From Fibrobacter sp. (lineage in GTDB: Bacteria; Fibrobacterota; Fibrobacteria; Fibrobacterales; Fibrobacteraceae), in assembly GCA_017550445.1 (NCBI GenBank), contig JAFZOV010000113.1, forward strand, positions 1 through 64,000: 64,000 nt of DNA. Reading direction: 5' to 3'. Of the stretch, positions 9,299-17,989 are shown one piece after another. The notes beneath the pieces were generated by a model that was given only the letters and a program-made list of their open reading frames with translations, was not told the DNA's origin and did not search any database. The position numbers were made by a program, and so were the translations under genes. The stretch's first letter is position 1, and every line of letters starts with the position of its first letter.

Positions 9299-10384
9299 AT
9301 GACTAAGAAGCGTGTTGCAGTAGGTATGAGTGGCGGTGTCGATTCGTCGGTGGCCGCACTGATGCTTTTGGAGCAGGGTTACGCCGTGTTCGGAGTAACG
9401 CTGCGAGTGTTGCCGCCTTTGGCGAATCCCTACGATCCTGAAAAAGATGAAAGCGTTTTGCGGGCCCGTGCGGTGGCGAACAAGCTTGGCATTGAGCATT
9501 TTGTGGCGGTGTGTGACGATGCGTTCACGGACCGTGTGCTTAGACGCTGTCACGATGATTTCGCAGGGGCCCGTACGCCGAACCCTTGCTGCTATTGCAA
9601 TCGCTATGTGAAGTTTGGCTGGATGCTTGATTTTGCATTGGAGCACGGCGCAGACTTCCTTTCTACAGGTCACTATGTGAACGTGAAGGAGGTCGGTGGC
9701 GTGCGTAGGCTTTTCAAGGGGAAGGACCGCGCCAAGGACCAGAGCTATTTCTTGTTCGGTGTGCCCGATTCTGCCATGGCGCACGTGATAACCCCGCTGG
9801 GCGATATGGAAAAGCCCGAAGTGCGTGCCATTGCAGCGAAGTATGGATTTGAAAATGCAAGCGCCAGCGATAGCCAGGATATCTGCTTTGATATTTACGG
9901 AAACGATTACACGAATTTCTTGCAGGAACGTTTCGGCGCCATGACTCGCCCAGGAAACTTCGTGACCGCCGATGGCAAGATTTTGAAAAGTCACGAAGGT
10001 TACCACCGTTACACGGTGGGGCAACGCAAGGGACTTGGCGTTGCGCTGGGCGTTCCGGCCTTCGTGCAAAGCGTGAATCCTGAAACCGGCGACATCTTGG
10101 TGACCGCCGACAAGTCGGCCGTCTCTGCAAGAGAAGTACGCCTTCAGAATTGCGAGTGGCATGGGCTTAATCCGGCCACAGGCGCTGCCTACGCCGCAGG
10201 CGATACGTTCGAATGCGAAGGCATGGTCCGTTACCGCCAGCGCCCGACCCGTTGCATGGTGAAAATCCTCCCAGACGGTTGCGCACTCGCCAGTTTTGAA
10301 CAGTCGCAATTTGCGGTCACGCCTGGCCAGTGCGCCGTGTTTTACGATGGCGATATGGTGCTTGGCGGTGGCTGGATTGTCTAA
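9299..10384 (+). CDS. mnmA: tRNA-specific 2-thiouridylase MnmA
   Basis: The 361-residue protein matches the whole MnmA family. The N-terminal ATP pyrophosphatase loop is SGGVDSSVA (residues 11-19). The first catalytic cysteine lies in NPCCYCN (Cys97), the second in SQDICF (Cys196), and the C-terminal beta-barrel includes TVGQRKGLGVALG. MnmA activates C2 of wobble uridine 34 in tRNA for Lys, Glu and Gln and inserts sulfur delivered by a sulfur relay. It is a stand-alone cytoplasmic enzyme here, with intergenic repeats on the upstream side. The ATG at 9299 has no strong ribosome-binding site, but the start matches the family N-terminus. Confidence 0.95.
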   Translation: MTKKRVAVGMSGGVDSSVAALMLLEQGYAVFGVTLRVLPPLANPYDPEKDESVLRARAVANKLGIEHFVAVCDDAFTDRVLRRCHDDFAGARTPNPCCYCNRYVKFGWMLDFALEHGADFLSTGHYVNVKEVGGVRRLFKGKDRAKDQSYFLFGVPDSAMAHVITPLGDMEKPEVRAIAAKYGFENASASDSQDICFDIYGNDYTNFLQERFGAMTRPGNFVTADGKILKSHEGYHRYTVGQRKGLGVALGVPAFVQSVNPETGDILVTADKSAVSAREVRLQNCEWHGLNPATGAAYAAGDTFECEGMVRYRQRPTRCMVKILPDGCALASFEQSQFAVTPGQCAVFYDGDMVLGGGWIV

Positions 10385-10430
10385 AATCGCCTCATTTTCG
10401 CCAAATTTTAAGGTTCGTTGCTATGTTTTT

Positions 10431-10449
10431 CTGTTTTTATTAAAAACAG
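10431..10449. terminator. AT-rich hairpin after mnmA
   Basis: CTGTTTTT (10431-10438) pairs perfectly with AAAAACAG (10442-10449) around a three-base loop. It could end mnmA transcription or serve as a palindromic site upstream of the GH5 gene. It has no following T-run on the plus strand beyond TTTTAATTT. Confidence 0.4.
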
Positions 10450-10500
10450 GCGTGTTTTAATTTATTTTATAGATAAGGTTGTTAAAAAAGGGATGTTCCT

Positions 10501-12393
10501 ATGAAATCAATTAAATTGCTTTGCGCGGCCGCGCTGTTTGGTGGCGCCGCCGCTTTCGCCGCCCCGGGTCTCACCGTAAGTGGTACAGACCTCATGTACA
10601 ACGGCAAGAAGATTTTCTTCTCGGGTACGAACCTCGCCTGGAGCGACTACAACTCCGATGTGGGAGCAAGTCCGCTCGATGAAAATGCATGGCGCAAGGC
10701 TGTCGAAGGCACTCGTGCCGCAGGCGGTAACGCTATTCGCTGGTGGCTTTTTAACAATATGAGCCAAAGCCCGACAATCGATCCGACCACGCACCTGGTC
10801 ACGGGCCCCAAGGAAAATACCATCGCTAACATGAAAAAGGCTTTGGACATCGCCGAAGAATACGGCGTGATGGTTTCGATGTGCCTTTTCAGCCACAACC
10901 TGATGGAACCGAACCAGTGGGGCATTTATGCAAACGAAAAGCTCGACATTACGGCAAACGAATTGCTCTTTGAAGATGAAGGCACCAAGGCTTTTATCGA
11001 CAAGGTGCTTTTGCCTGTTGTAAAGGCGATTGGCAATCACAAGGCGCTCATGACATGGGAAGTCTTTAACGAACCCGAAGGCATGACGAGCGAATGCGAC
11101 GGCTGGACCGCAAAGAAAATGTCTCTCGCCAAGATTCAGAAGTTCACGAACAAGGTGGCCGCAGCCATCCATACGACGAACCCGGACCTTCTGGTTTCTA
11201 CAGGTAGCGTGAACATCAAGTATCAGAAGTACTGGAACGATGCCGCCCTTGTCGATGCCGGTGGCGAAGCCAATGGTACGCTAGACTTTTTCCAGACGCA
11301 TTACTACCCGTATTGGCAGGGTGATGCCGTTAGCCCGTTCGTGAATACGGCGGCCCAGATGGCGACAACTTACAAGTATGACAGCAAGCCGATGATTATC
11401 GGCGAATTCCCTGCAAGCGGCTGGAAGGGCGATACCTACAAATCCAATTTTGCTGCAAAGACTGAAATTTCTACCGAAGATTGCTATCGCAAGGCCTTTG
11501 ACGGCGGCTACGCAGGCGCTCTCGCTTGGCAGTACATTGGAGACAAGACCGAAGAAAGTTTTGGCGGTTACAGCTACACGATTGACCCGGCTCTCGATGC
11601 CATGAAGGTTCTTGCCGCTAAGGAAGAGGCTAGTATCAAGATCAAGGACGTGACGATTGAAGGCGGCAATGGTGGCAACGGCATGATGGCCGTGACCTAC
11701 GGTGCGGACAATGGCCAGGTGGAATACCAGAACAAGGGCGGCTGGGATCTCTCGGGTGCGACAGCCTTCACTTGGACTGCAAAGAACAATGGAAAGTCTG
11801 ACGCCGACATTTACCTGATTCTTAAGCTTACCGATGCTTGGACATGGACCGAGACGAATGGAAGCTGCAAGGTCCCCGCAGGTAAAAAGGTCAATTGTTC
11901 CATCGATATTTCCAGCTTTGCAGACCGCAACAAGACTTTGAGCATCACTTTCGCAAACTATGCCGCGGGCTACACTGGCACGGTCATCTACGATGATATC
12001 AAGGCGGGCGACCTCACGCTCTTCGACTTCAACACCGACAAATACGATGCGTTTAAGCGTGGTTACGAAAACACCGAACAGATGATTCCTGAAATCAAAA
12101 TTGTGTTCGACGAAAACTACGTTTATAGTCAGACAACGACATTCGCTGGTAGTTATGCAAAGCTGTCTCCAAAGATCAGCAGCCAGGGGCACATTTTGAG
12201 CCTGTCTATGACCCGTCCTGCCGTCGTGACGGCTGAACTTTTCGATGTCACCGGGCACCGTGTGGCAACTTTGCACAAGGGCGCTCTTGCATCGGGGTCT
12301 CACCAGTTCAAGGTGGATACCGCAAAGGGTATGTACCTTGTGAAGGTGGTTGGCCAGGGGATTAACCTGTCTCAAAGAGTAGTGGTGAAGTAG
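10501..12393 (+). CDS. secreted glycoside hydrolase family 5-like enzyme with carbohydrate-binding-like region and C-terminal sorting domain
   Basis: The 630-residue protein has a signal peptide (cleavage likely after AFA, residue 20 or 21). The catalytic (beta/alpha)8 domain runs to about residue 385, with the acid/base Glu191 in WEVFNEPEGM and the nucleophile Glu302 in IIGEFPASGW, so it is a retaining clan GH-A enzyme, best read as GH5. Residues about 390-510 look like a beta-sandwich carbohydrate-binding module. The last 85 residues (ELFDVTGHRVATL through GMYLVKVVGQG) resemble a type IX secretion C-terminal sorting domain. The substrate is likely a beta-mannan or beta-glucan. Mannanase is a fair guess but not proven. 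It has its own terminator downstream. Confidence 0.85.
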   Translation: MKSIKLLCAAALFGGAAAFAAPGLTVSGTDLMYNGKKIFFSGTNLAWSDYNSDVGASPLDENAWRKAVEGTRAAGGNAIRWWLFNNMSQSPTIDPTTHLVTGPKENTIANMKKALDIAEEYGVMVSMCLFSHNLMEPNQWGIYANEKLDITANELLFEDEGTKAFIDKVLLPVVKAIGNHKALMTWEVFNEPEGMTSECDGWTAKKMSLAKIQKFTNKVAAAIHTTNPDLLVSTGSVNIKYQKYWNDAALVDAGGEANGTLDFFQTHYYPYWQGDAVSPFVNTAAQMATTYKYDSKPMIIGEFPASGWKGDTYKSNFAAKTEISTEDCYRKAFDGGYAGALAWQYIGDKTEESFGGYSYTIDPALDAMKVLAAKEEASIKIKDVTIEGGNGGNGMMAVTYGADNGQVEYQNKGGWDLSGATAFTWTAKNNGKSDADIYLILKLTDAWTWTETNGSCKVPAGKKVNCSIDISSFADRNKTLSITFANYAAGYTGTVIYDDIKAGDLTLFDFNTDKYDAFKRGYENTEQMIPEIKIVFDENYVYSQTTTFAGSYAKLSPKISSQGHILSLSMTRPAVVTAELFDVTGHRVATLHKGALASGSHQFKVDTAKGMYLVKVVGQGINLSQRVVVK

Positions 12394-12456
12394 GATTTAG
12401 CCCTTAATCAGCCTTAATTGTAATAAAAAAGACAATTTTTCGTATTGTTTTAGTGA

Positions 12457-12480
12457 GAAGGCCCTTGACGGGGCCTTTTC
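12457..12480 (+). terminator. terminator of the GH5 gene
   Basis: AAGGCCC (12458-12464) pairs with GGGCCTT (12471-12477) around the loop TTGACG, followed by TTC. The loop also holds a -35-like hexamer for the next operon. Confidence 0.75.
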
Positions 12481-12492
12481 CTAATATATATT
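12465..12492 (+). promoter_or_regulatory. putative promoter of the signalling operon
   Basis: TTGACG (12465-12470) and TATATT (12487-12492) are separated by 16 bases. The -35 hexamer lies in the loop of the preceding terminator. The predicted start near 12499 leaves a short leader with AAGGGGA (about 12500-12506) before the ATG at 12513. Confidence 0.6.
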
Positions 12493-12512
12493 TATTGTAA
12501 AGGGGAATTAAC

Positions 12513-13556
12513 ATGTTGGTTTCGCAAAACAAGACGATCTTGATTGTAGATGACGATCGTATGAATTTGAGGTTCGCCGAGCATATGCTCAGTTCGACGT
12601 ATAATGTCGTATTGGCGAATTCCTATAAAGAAGCTCTCGATTACTTAGCAAAGGAACAGCCCGCACTGGCGCTTTTAGATGTTCACATGCCGGAAATGAA
12701 CGGCTTTGAGCTGTTGACTGAAATCCGTAAGATTAAGCATTGCAATGATTTACCGGTGGTGTTCCTGACGGCGGACAGCGACCGGGAGACCGAGGTCCGG
12801 GTGTTCAGGGAGGGGGCGCAGGACTACATTCAGAAACCCTTGGTTCCCGAGGTCGTGCTGGAAAGAATCAAGAGAATCCTGTCTTTGCGCGAGTTGCAGG
12901 TTTCCCTTGAAAGCGAAGTGGATCGCCGTACGGCAGAACTCGAAGATAGCCGTCACAAGCTTCAGATTCTTTCGCTGCAGGTGGTAAAGACGCTAGCGTC
13001 GGCCATTGATGCCAAGGACCGTTATACGAACGGTCATTCTAGTCGCGTGGCCAAGTACAGTAAGGAAATTGCCCGCCGGGCAGGCAAGCCTGTGGAGTTC
13101 CAGGACGAAATCTACTTCGTAGCGTTATTGCATGATATCGGAAAAATCGGCGTGCCAGACAATATCTTGAACAAGAATTCAAGACTTACAGATGCCGAAT
13201 ACGAAACCATTAAGCAACACCCGAGCATTGGTGTCGAGATTTTAAAGAACATCACCGAGATGCCGAATATTGAAATCGGTGCTCACTATCACCATGAACG
13301 CTTTGACGGTAAAGGGTACCCGGAAGGCCTTGCTGGCTATGACATTCCCGAGATTGCTCGTATTATTGCCGTGGCGGACGCTTACGACGCCATGACTAGC
13401 CGCCGCAGCTACCGTTCTGCGCTTTCCCAAAATGCTGTTCGTGAAGAAATCATGAGGGGGCGCGGCCAGCAATTTGATCCTGACTTTGCAGATGTAATGC
13501 TCAAGATGATTGATGAAGACGTAAACTACGAAATGCGTGACGATGGGCTTGTTTAA
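12513..13556 (+). CDS. response regulator with HD-GYP domain (cyclic-di-GMP phosphodiesterase)
   Basis: The 347-residue protein has an N-terminal receiver domain (acidic DDD at 13-15, phospho-acceptor Asp56 in LLDVHMPEMNG, Lys in QKPL) and a short coiled linker. The C-terminal HD-GYP domain has HD at 207-208 (LLHDIGKIGVPDNIL), HPSIG near 236-240 and HHERFDGKGYPEGL with GYP at 268-270. HD-GYP proteins hydrolyse cyclic di-GMP using a metal centre. It is the first gene of a five-gene same-strand run that ends at 20505 and so is the likely output of the two hybrid kinases. A clear SD, AAGGGGA, precedes the ATG. Confidence 0.93.
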   Translation: MLVSQNKTILIVDDDRMNLRFAEHMLSSTYNVVLANSYKEALDYLAKEQPALALLDVHMPEMNGFELLTEIRKIKHCNDLPVVFLTADSDRETEVRVFREGAQDYIQKPLVPEVVLERIKRILSLRELQVSLESEVDRRTAELEDSRHKLQILSLQVVKTLASAIDAKDRYTNGHSSRVAKYSKEIARRAGKPVEFQDEIYFVALLHDIGKIGVPDNILNKNSRLTDAEYETIKQHPSIGVEILKNITEMPNIEIGAHYHHERFDGKGYPEGLAGYDIPEIARIIAVADAYDAMTSRRSYRSALSQNAVREEIMRGRGQQFDPDFADVMLKMIDEDVNYEMRDDGLV

Positions 13557-13568
13557 TGGAGTTGACTG

Positions 13569-15794
13569 ATGCCTGTGGTGGAATCGAACGACATTTTTGA
13601 AGAAAATGACCGACGGGTTTTGCAGACGCTTACCCGCGTGATGCGTTGGTTGTGGTTCTCGTTCTCGTTGATATATATCGGGAACGTTGTTCATTTGTTC
13701 CAGATTGATTATTATGAATTGAATGTAGTGACTGCGATTGCCTTTTTTATTTTGTGGCTCCCGACTTTTGTGGACCACTTGCAGGCACCGCTTGTAGTTC
13801 GCAGGTATTTCTGCGTGCTTGGCATGGGCTGCATTATCGCCATGCTTGCAATTAACGAAAACATTGGCGTCTACATGACTTATGCCTTGGCCATGGTCAC
13901 AAGCCTCTTGTTTTTTAATGCATCGTTCACTCTCAAGATTTCGATTGTCAGCTATATACTGATTGTAATATCCCTATATTTCAGGGCGCCTGGTGCAAAC
14001 CACGGTGAATTTGATTCGGATACTTTTTGGTGGATTTCTCGTTCGGCAGGCTTTTTAATTGAAGCGATTGCCATGACGCTTCTGTGCATTACGATTGCGA
14101 AACGTACCCATAAGCTGCTTGAAAATTTGGATAACGCGCGTAAAGAAGCGCAACATTCCGATGAACTCCGCAAGGCTTGGGCCGAAGCGGAGGAAGCCCG
14201 TAAGAACGCTGAATCGGCGAATATGGCCAAGAGTTTCTTCTTGGCGAATATGAGCCACGAAATTCGTACGCCTATCAACGGCATTTTGGGTATGAACACC
14301 ATGCTCTTGAAGGAATGCAAGGATGCAGCCTTGCTGGAGTACGCGCAGAATATTCAGAATGCGGGGCACACGCTACTGTCGCTAGTGAACGATGTCTTGG
14401 ACATTACCAAGATTGAATCGGGCAAGATGGAGCTGTTAATCGGGGATTACGATTTGTTTGCCGTGCTGAATGACTGCTATTGTGTTGCGAATCCGCGTGC
14501 GCAAAGCAAGGGGCTCGAATTCAATATCAATGTCAATCCGAAAACGCCTTCGCAACTTAGCGGCGACGAGGTTCGGCTACGTCAGATTATAAACAACCTG
14601 CTTTCGAATGCCATCAAGTATACGCCTTCTGGAACGGTGGACTTGCTGGTTGATTTTAAGATCCTGCCAGATGAAAAGGATAACCGTCGTATTGAACTTG
14701 TAATCATTGTGGCCGATACGGGTATCGGTATCCGTTCTGACGATCGCGGTAAACTGTTCCAGAGCTTTGAACGCATTGACTTGGATCGCAATAGGAATAT
14801 TGAAGGAACGGGCCTTGGACTGAATCTTACCAAAAAGCTGGTAGAAATGATGGACGGCCGGGTATTGGTAAAGAGCGTTTATGGATCCGGTTCTGTATTT
14901 GAAGTCCATGTCCCGCAACCTGTAAAAGGTGATGCGGTCATAGGCAACTTTGTGGAACGCCATAAGGACTTTATTTCGGTGAATTCTGCGGTCAAGAAGT
15001 TCAAGGCGAGAAAAGCCAGATTGTTGGTAGTGGATGACGTGTCCATGAACCTGAAAGTGGTAAGCGGGCTCCTCAAAGAGACCGAAATCAAAGTCGATAC
15101 GGCGACCAACGGCGAAGACGCGCTCCATCTTGTGGAAGAAAATCATTACGACCTGATTCTTTTGGACCACATGATGCCCGTGATGGATGGTATAGAAACC
15201 CTACAGTGCATGAAGGATATAAAATCCTTTGACATAAAAAAGACGCCTGTGGTGATGCTTACAGCAAATGCGGTTGTAGGGGCAAAGGATGCCTACATTC
15301 AAGCAGGCTTTACGGACTATATTACCAAGCCCATTCGCGAAGAAGTTTTGCTTATGACGGTGAAAAAGCTCTTGCCACCGGAATTGATTGACGCAGTGGA
15401 AGATGAAGAGAAGAAAACGCCAAGTTCGGCGTTGCACCCGATGGATGCTCTTTCGGAAATTCTGGATACCGCTACGGGACTTGGTTATTGCATGAACGAC
15501 AAGTCGTTCTACCGAGAAATGCTTGCCGAATATGTTCAAAATGACCGTAGCGCTGATTTGGAAAATTTCTTTGAAAAGAATGACTTGGAAAACTACCGAA
15601 TCGTTATTCATTCGCTCAAGAGTACGTCGCTTACTATTGGGGCCGTAAAGCTTTCTGCGGCGGCCAAGGCTCTGGAATATGCCTGCAAGGAGGGGAACGT
15701 AGATTTTATTCGTAGTCAACACAAGAATTGTTTGTCGGATTACAAGATGACATTAGAGAAACTATCGCAATATCTTGCTTCAGGAGAATCGTAA
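13569..15794 (+). CDS. hybrid sensor histidine kinase with receiver and Hpt domains
   Basis: The 741-residue membrane kinase has about six hydrophobic segments in residues 25-177, followed by a coiled coil. The dimerisation domain has His230 in [15 protein letters not shown]. The ATPase domain has the N box [11 protein letters not shown] and G boxes DTGIGI and GTGLGLNL. A receiver domain has Asp533 ([11 protein letters not shown]), and an Hpt domain has His681 ([11 protein letters not shown]). Phosphate would flow His-Asp-His, then probably to the HD-GYP regulator 12 bases upstream. No extracellular sensor domain of note is visible, so a signal may arrive through the membrane segments or through the binding proteins encoded next. 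GGAG at 13558-13561 supports the start. Confidence 0.9.
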   Translation: MPVVESNDIFEENDRRVLQTLTRVMRWLWFSFSLIYIGNVVHLFQIDYYELNVVTAIAFFILWLPTFVDHLQAPLVVRRYFCVLGMGCIIAMLAINENIGVYMTYALAMVTSLLFFNASFTLKISIVSYILIVISLYFRAPGANHGEFDSDTFWWISRSAGFLIEAIAMTLLCITIAKRTHKLLENLDNARKEAQHSDELRKAWAEAEEARKNAESANMAKSFFLANMSHEIRTPINGILGMNTMLLKECKDAALLEYAQNIQNAGHTLLSLVNDVLDITKIESGKMELLIGDYDLFAVLNDCYCVANPRAQSKGLEFNINVNPKTPSQLSGDEVRLRQIINNLLSNAIKYTPSGTVDLLVDFKILPDEKDNRRIELVIIVADTGIGIRSDDRGKLFQSFERIDLDRNRNIEGTGLGLNLTKKLVEMMDGRVLVKSVYGSGSVFEVHVPQPVKGDAVIGNFVERHKDFISVNSAVKKFKARKARLLVVDDVSMNLKVVSGLLKETEIKVDTATNGEDALHLVEENHYDLILLDHMMPVMDGIETLQCMKDIKSFDIKKTPVVMLTANAVVGAKDAYIQAGFTDYITKPIREEVLLMTVKKLLPPELIDAVEDEEKKTPSSALHPMDALSEILDTATGLGYCMNDKSFYREMLAEYVQNDRSADLENFFEKNDLENYRIVIHSLKSTSLTIGAVKLSAAAKALEYACKEGNVDFIRSQHKNCLSDYKMTLEKLSQYLASGES

Positions 15795-15795
15795 T

Positions 15796-16893
15796 ATGCG
15801 ACTCGTCTACATTATTCCAGCGATTATTATCGCCGTTATTCTAGCAGGATTGCTGACGTTCAACGTGAAAAAGAAAAATACCGACATCACTCGCGAAAAG
15901 ACAAAAATCGCGATGATTATGAACGGTTCCATTGAAGACCGTAGCTGGGGACAGTCCCATTACGAAGGTATGCAGAAAACTGCCAAGGCGCTGAATCTGG
16001 ATGTGATGTATCGTGAACATATTCCTGCAAATAAAACGTCTGAAGAGGTGGTGGAAGGACTTATTGCTGCCGGTGCAAAAATCATTGTGGCGAATTCGTT
16101 CCAGTTGGGGCCTTATATGCAAGAAGTTGCCGTTAAGCACCCTGATGTAAAATTCTTTCATGCTTCCGGTGTAAAATACTCTAAGAATATGTCAACTTAT
16201 TTTGGGCGCATTTACCAGATGCGTTACCTTTCGGGTATTGTGGCCGGCATGCAGACTAAAACGGGGCGAATTGGTTATGTGGCGTCTTTTGATATTCCCG
16301 AAGTAATTCGCGGAATCAATGCTTTTACCTTGGGCGTGAAAAAGGCGAATCCTGAAGCCGAAGTGATTGTCCGCTGGACAAAATCCTGGAACGAAGACAA
16401 AGCCTGCTCTAAGGCAACCCGTGCTCTTTTGGCAAACGATTCCATTGACGTACTTACGTTGCATACCGATAGTCAGGAACCCTTGCGTATCGCTGATTCT
16501 TTGGGAATATGGCTTGTCGGCTATAACTTGGACAATGCGGAATTGTACCCGGAGCATTTCCTGACAGCTCCCGTATGGCGTTGGGAGAATTTTTATACGC
16601 CGCACATTCTAGAAGTGCTTAAGAAAAAGTTTGTGGGCAAGAATTACTGGAGCGGGGCCAACTCGGGCGTTGTTGATTTGGCTCCCTTTACAAAGCATGT
16701 GAGTCCGGATGCTATCGCGCTTGTTGCAAGGGAACGTGAAAAAATCCAAAACGGTTCTTTTGATGTTTTTTACGGACCCATCGAAGATAATACCGAGACG
16801 ATTCGCATTAACGAAGGAGAAAGCATGTCCGATAACGATATGCTCAATCATTTTAACTGGTTCGTAAAAGGGGTGATGATAGATGAAGAGTAA
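15796..16893 (+). CDS. membrane-anchored BMP-family periplasmic binding protein (first copy)
   Basis: The 365-residue product has one N-terminal hydrophobic segment (MRLVYIIPAIIIAVILAGLL) and then a type-1 periplasmic-binding fold of the BMP/PnrA family: KIAMIMNGSIEDRSWGQSHY, TSEEVVEGLIAAGAKIIVAN and GIVAGMQTKTGRIGYV. Family members bind nucleosides or related small ligands for ABC transporters. Here no permease or ATPase is nearby and the gene sits between two hybrid kinases, so a sensory role is inferred. I chose ATG 15796 because CAGGAG at 15781-15786 is well placed. An upstream TTG at 15775 overlaps the kinase gene. There is no lipobox, so an uncleaved anchor is likely. Confidence 0.82.
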   Translation: MRLVYIIPAIIIAVILAGLLTFNVKKKNTDITREKTKIAMIMNGSIEDRSWGQSHYEGMQKTAKALNLDVMYREHIPANKTSEEVVEGLIAAGAKIIVANSFQLGPYMQEVAVKHPDVKFFHASGVKYSKNMSTYFGRIYQMRYLSGIVAGMQTKTGRIGYVASFDIPEVIRGINAFTLGVKKANPEAEVIVRWTKSWNEDKACSKATRALLANDSIDVLTLHTDSQEPLRIADSLGIWLVGYNLDNAELYPEHFLTAPVWRWENFYTPHILEVLKKKFVGKNYWSGANSGVVDLAPFTKHVSPDAIALVAREREKIQNGSFDVFYGPIEDNTETIRINEGESMSDNDMLNHFNWFVKGVMIDEE

Positions 16894-17989
16894 AATTACC
16901 ATGGGGGCGTTAACGGCGGTGGCCATCTTCTTTGTGCTGCTGTATATGGTGTTCCAAAAAGTGGAGACGGGAGAACCTGTCCAAAAGGCAAAAACTCCCA
17001 ACCTTCGTGTCGGTTTCGTTCTTTTGAGTGATACAGCAGACAACGGCTGGAACGAAACTCATTACAGGGGAATCAAGGCGGCGTGTGATTCGCTTGCGGT
17101 GCAACCTTCTGTGATATTTGACATTCCCGAAGAACGTGGACCGCTTGCAAATACGGTGAATGCCATGATTGCCGATAGCATCAAGATCATTGTTCTTTCT
17201 AGTTACAGCTATCCGATTTTGATTAGAGATATCATCGAGAATAATCCAGGTGTGATGTTCTATGGTATTAACTGGGAATTTAGTGCTCCCAATTACAAGG
17301 CCTACTTTGCTCGAATTTACCAGGCGAGGTACCTGGCGGGTATTGTGGCGGGGGCTATGACCAAGTCGAATCATGTGGGCTATGTGGCTGCCATGAAAAA
17401 TGTCCAGGTTTATAGGGGCCTGAATGCGTTTATCCTGGGTTTGCAAAGCGTGAATCCTAAGGCGAAAGTGTATGTGCGCTGGACGGATTCCTGGAATGAC
17501 GGCGAAACCGAAACGGAGAATGCAAATAAGCTGATCGATAGTTCGGGTATCGATTTGATTGCTTTCCATCAAGACCGGTCGTTTATTATCGAGGTCGCAG
17601 AAGAACGCGGACTCTACTGCATAGGCAATCATGTGCCTAACAACAAGTTCTCGCCTAAAATGCTGAGCTCTATTGCGATTGACTGGTCCATTATTTACAG
17701 GGACTTTATTCAGGATTACATCCAGAAGAAAAATAACGACAATATGAATTACTGGGTGGGCCTTGAAAAAGATGCGGTGGGACTCGCTTTCTATTCTAGT
17801 GAAGTTCCCGACTCCGTGAAAACATTGGTAAGAGACGCCGTTGAAAAAATCAAGGCGGGCTACAATGTGTTTTCTGGAAAGATTGTGGATACGGCAGGGA
17901 AAATCCATTGTGAAGAAGGAGAAACCATTGGCGACGAGGTCTTGCTCGGCGAAATGGAATGGCTTGTAAAGGGTGCGGTTGAACCATGA
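16883..17989 (+). CDS. membrane-anchored BMP-family periplasmic binding protein (second copy)
   Basis: The 368-residue product is a paralogue of the preceding gene and overlaps it by 11 bases. It has an N-terminal hydrophobic anchor (residues 7-24) and the BMP fold: [57 protein letters not shown] and [19 protein letters not shown]. The last motif closely matches the first copy (AFTLGVKKANPEAEVIVRW). Two diverged copies imply two ligands or a heteromeric receptor. The gene overlaps the next kinase by four bases (ATGA), so translation is probably coupled and the two proteins are likely made together. Confidence 0.82.
   Translation: MKSKITMGALTAVAIFFVLLYMVFQKVETGEPVQKAKTPNLRVGFVLLSDTADNGWNETHYRGIKAACDSLAVQPSVIFDIPEERGPLANTVNAMIADSIKIIVLSSYSYPILIRDIIENNPGVMFYGINWEFSAPNYKAYFARIYQARYLAGIVAGAMTKSNHVGYVAAMKNVQVYRGLNAFILGLQSVNPKAKVYVRWTDSWNDGETETENANKLIDSSGIDLIAFHQDRSFIIEVAEERGLYCIGNHVPNNKFSPKMLSSIAIDWSIIYRDFIQDYIQKKNNDNMNYWVGLEKDAVGLAFYSSEVPDSVKTLVRDAVEKIKAGYNVFSGKIVDTAGKIHCEEGETIGDEVLLGEMEWLVKGAVEP

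Noticed and set aside
15796..17989. ABC transporter operon for nucleosides
   Set aside because: Only the binding proteins are present; no permease or ATPase gene lies between 12.5 and 20.5 kb.
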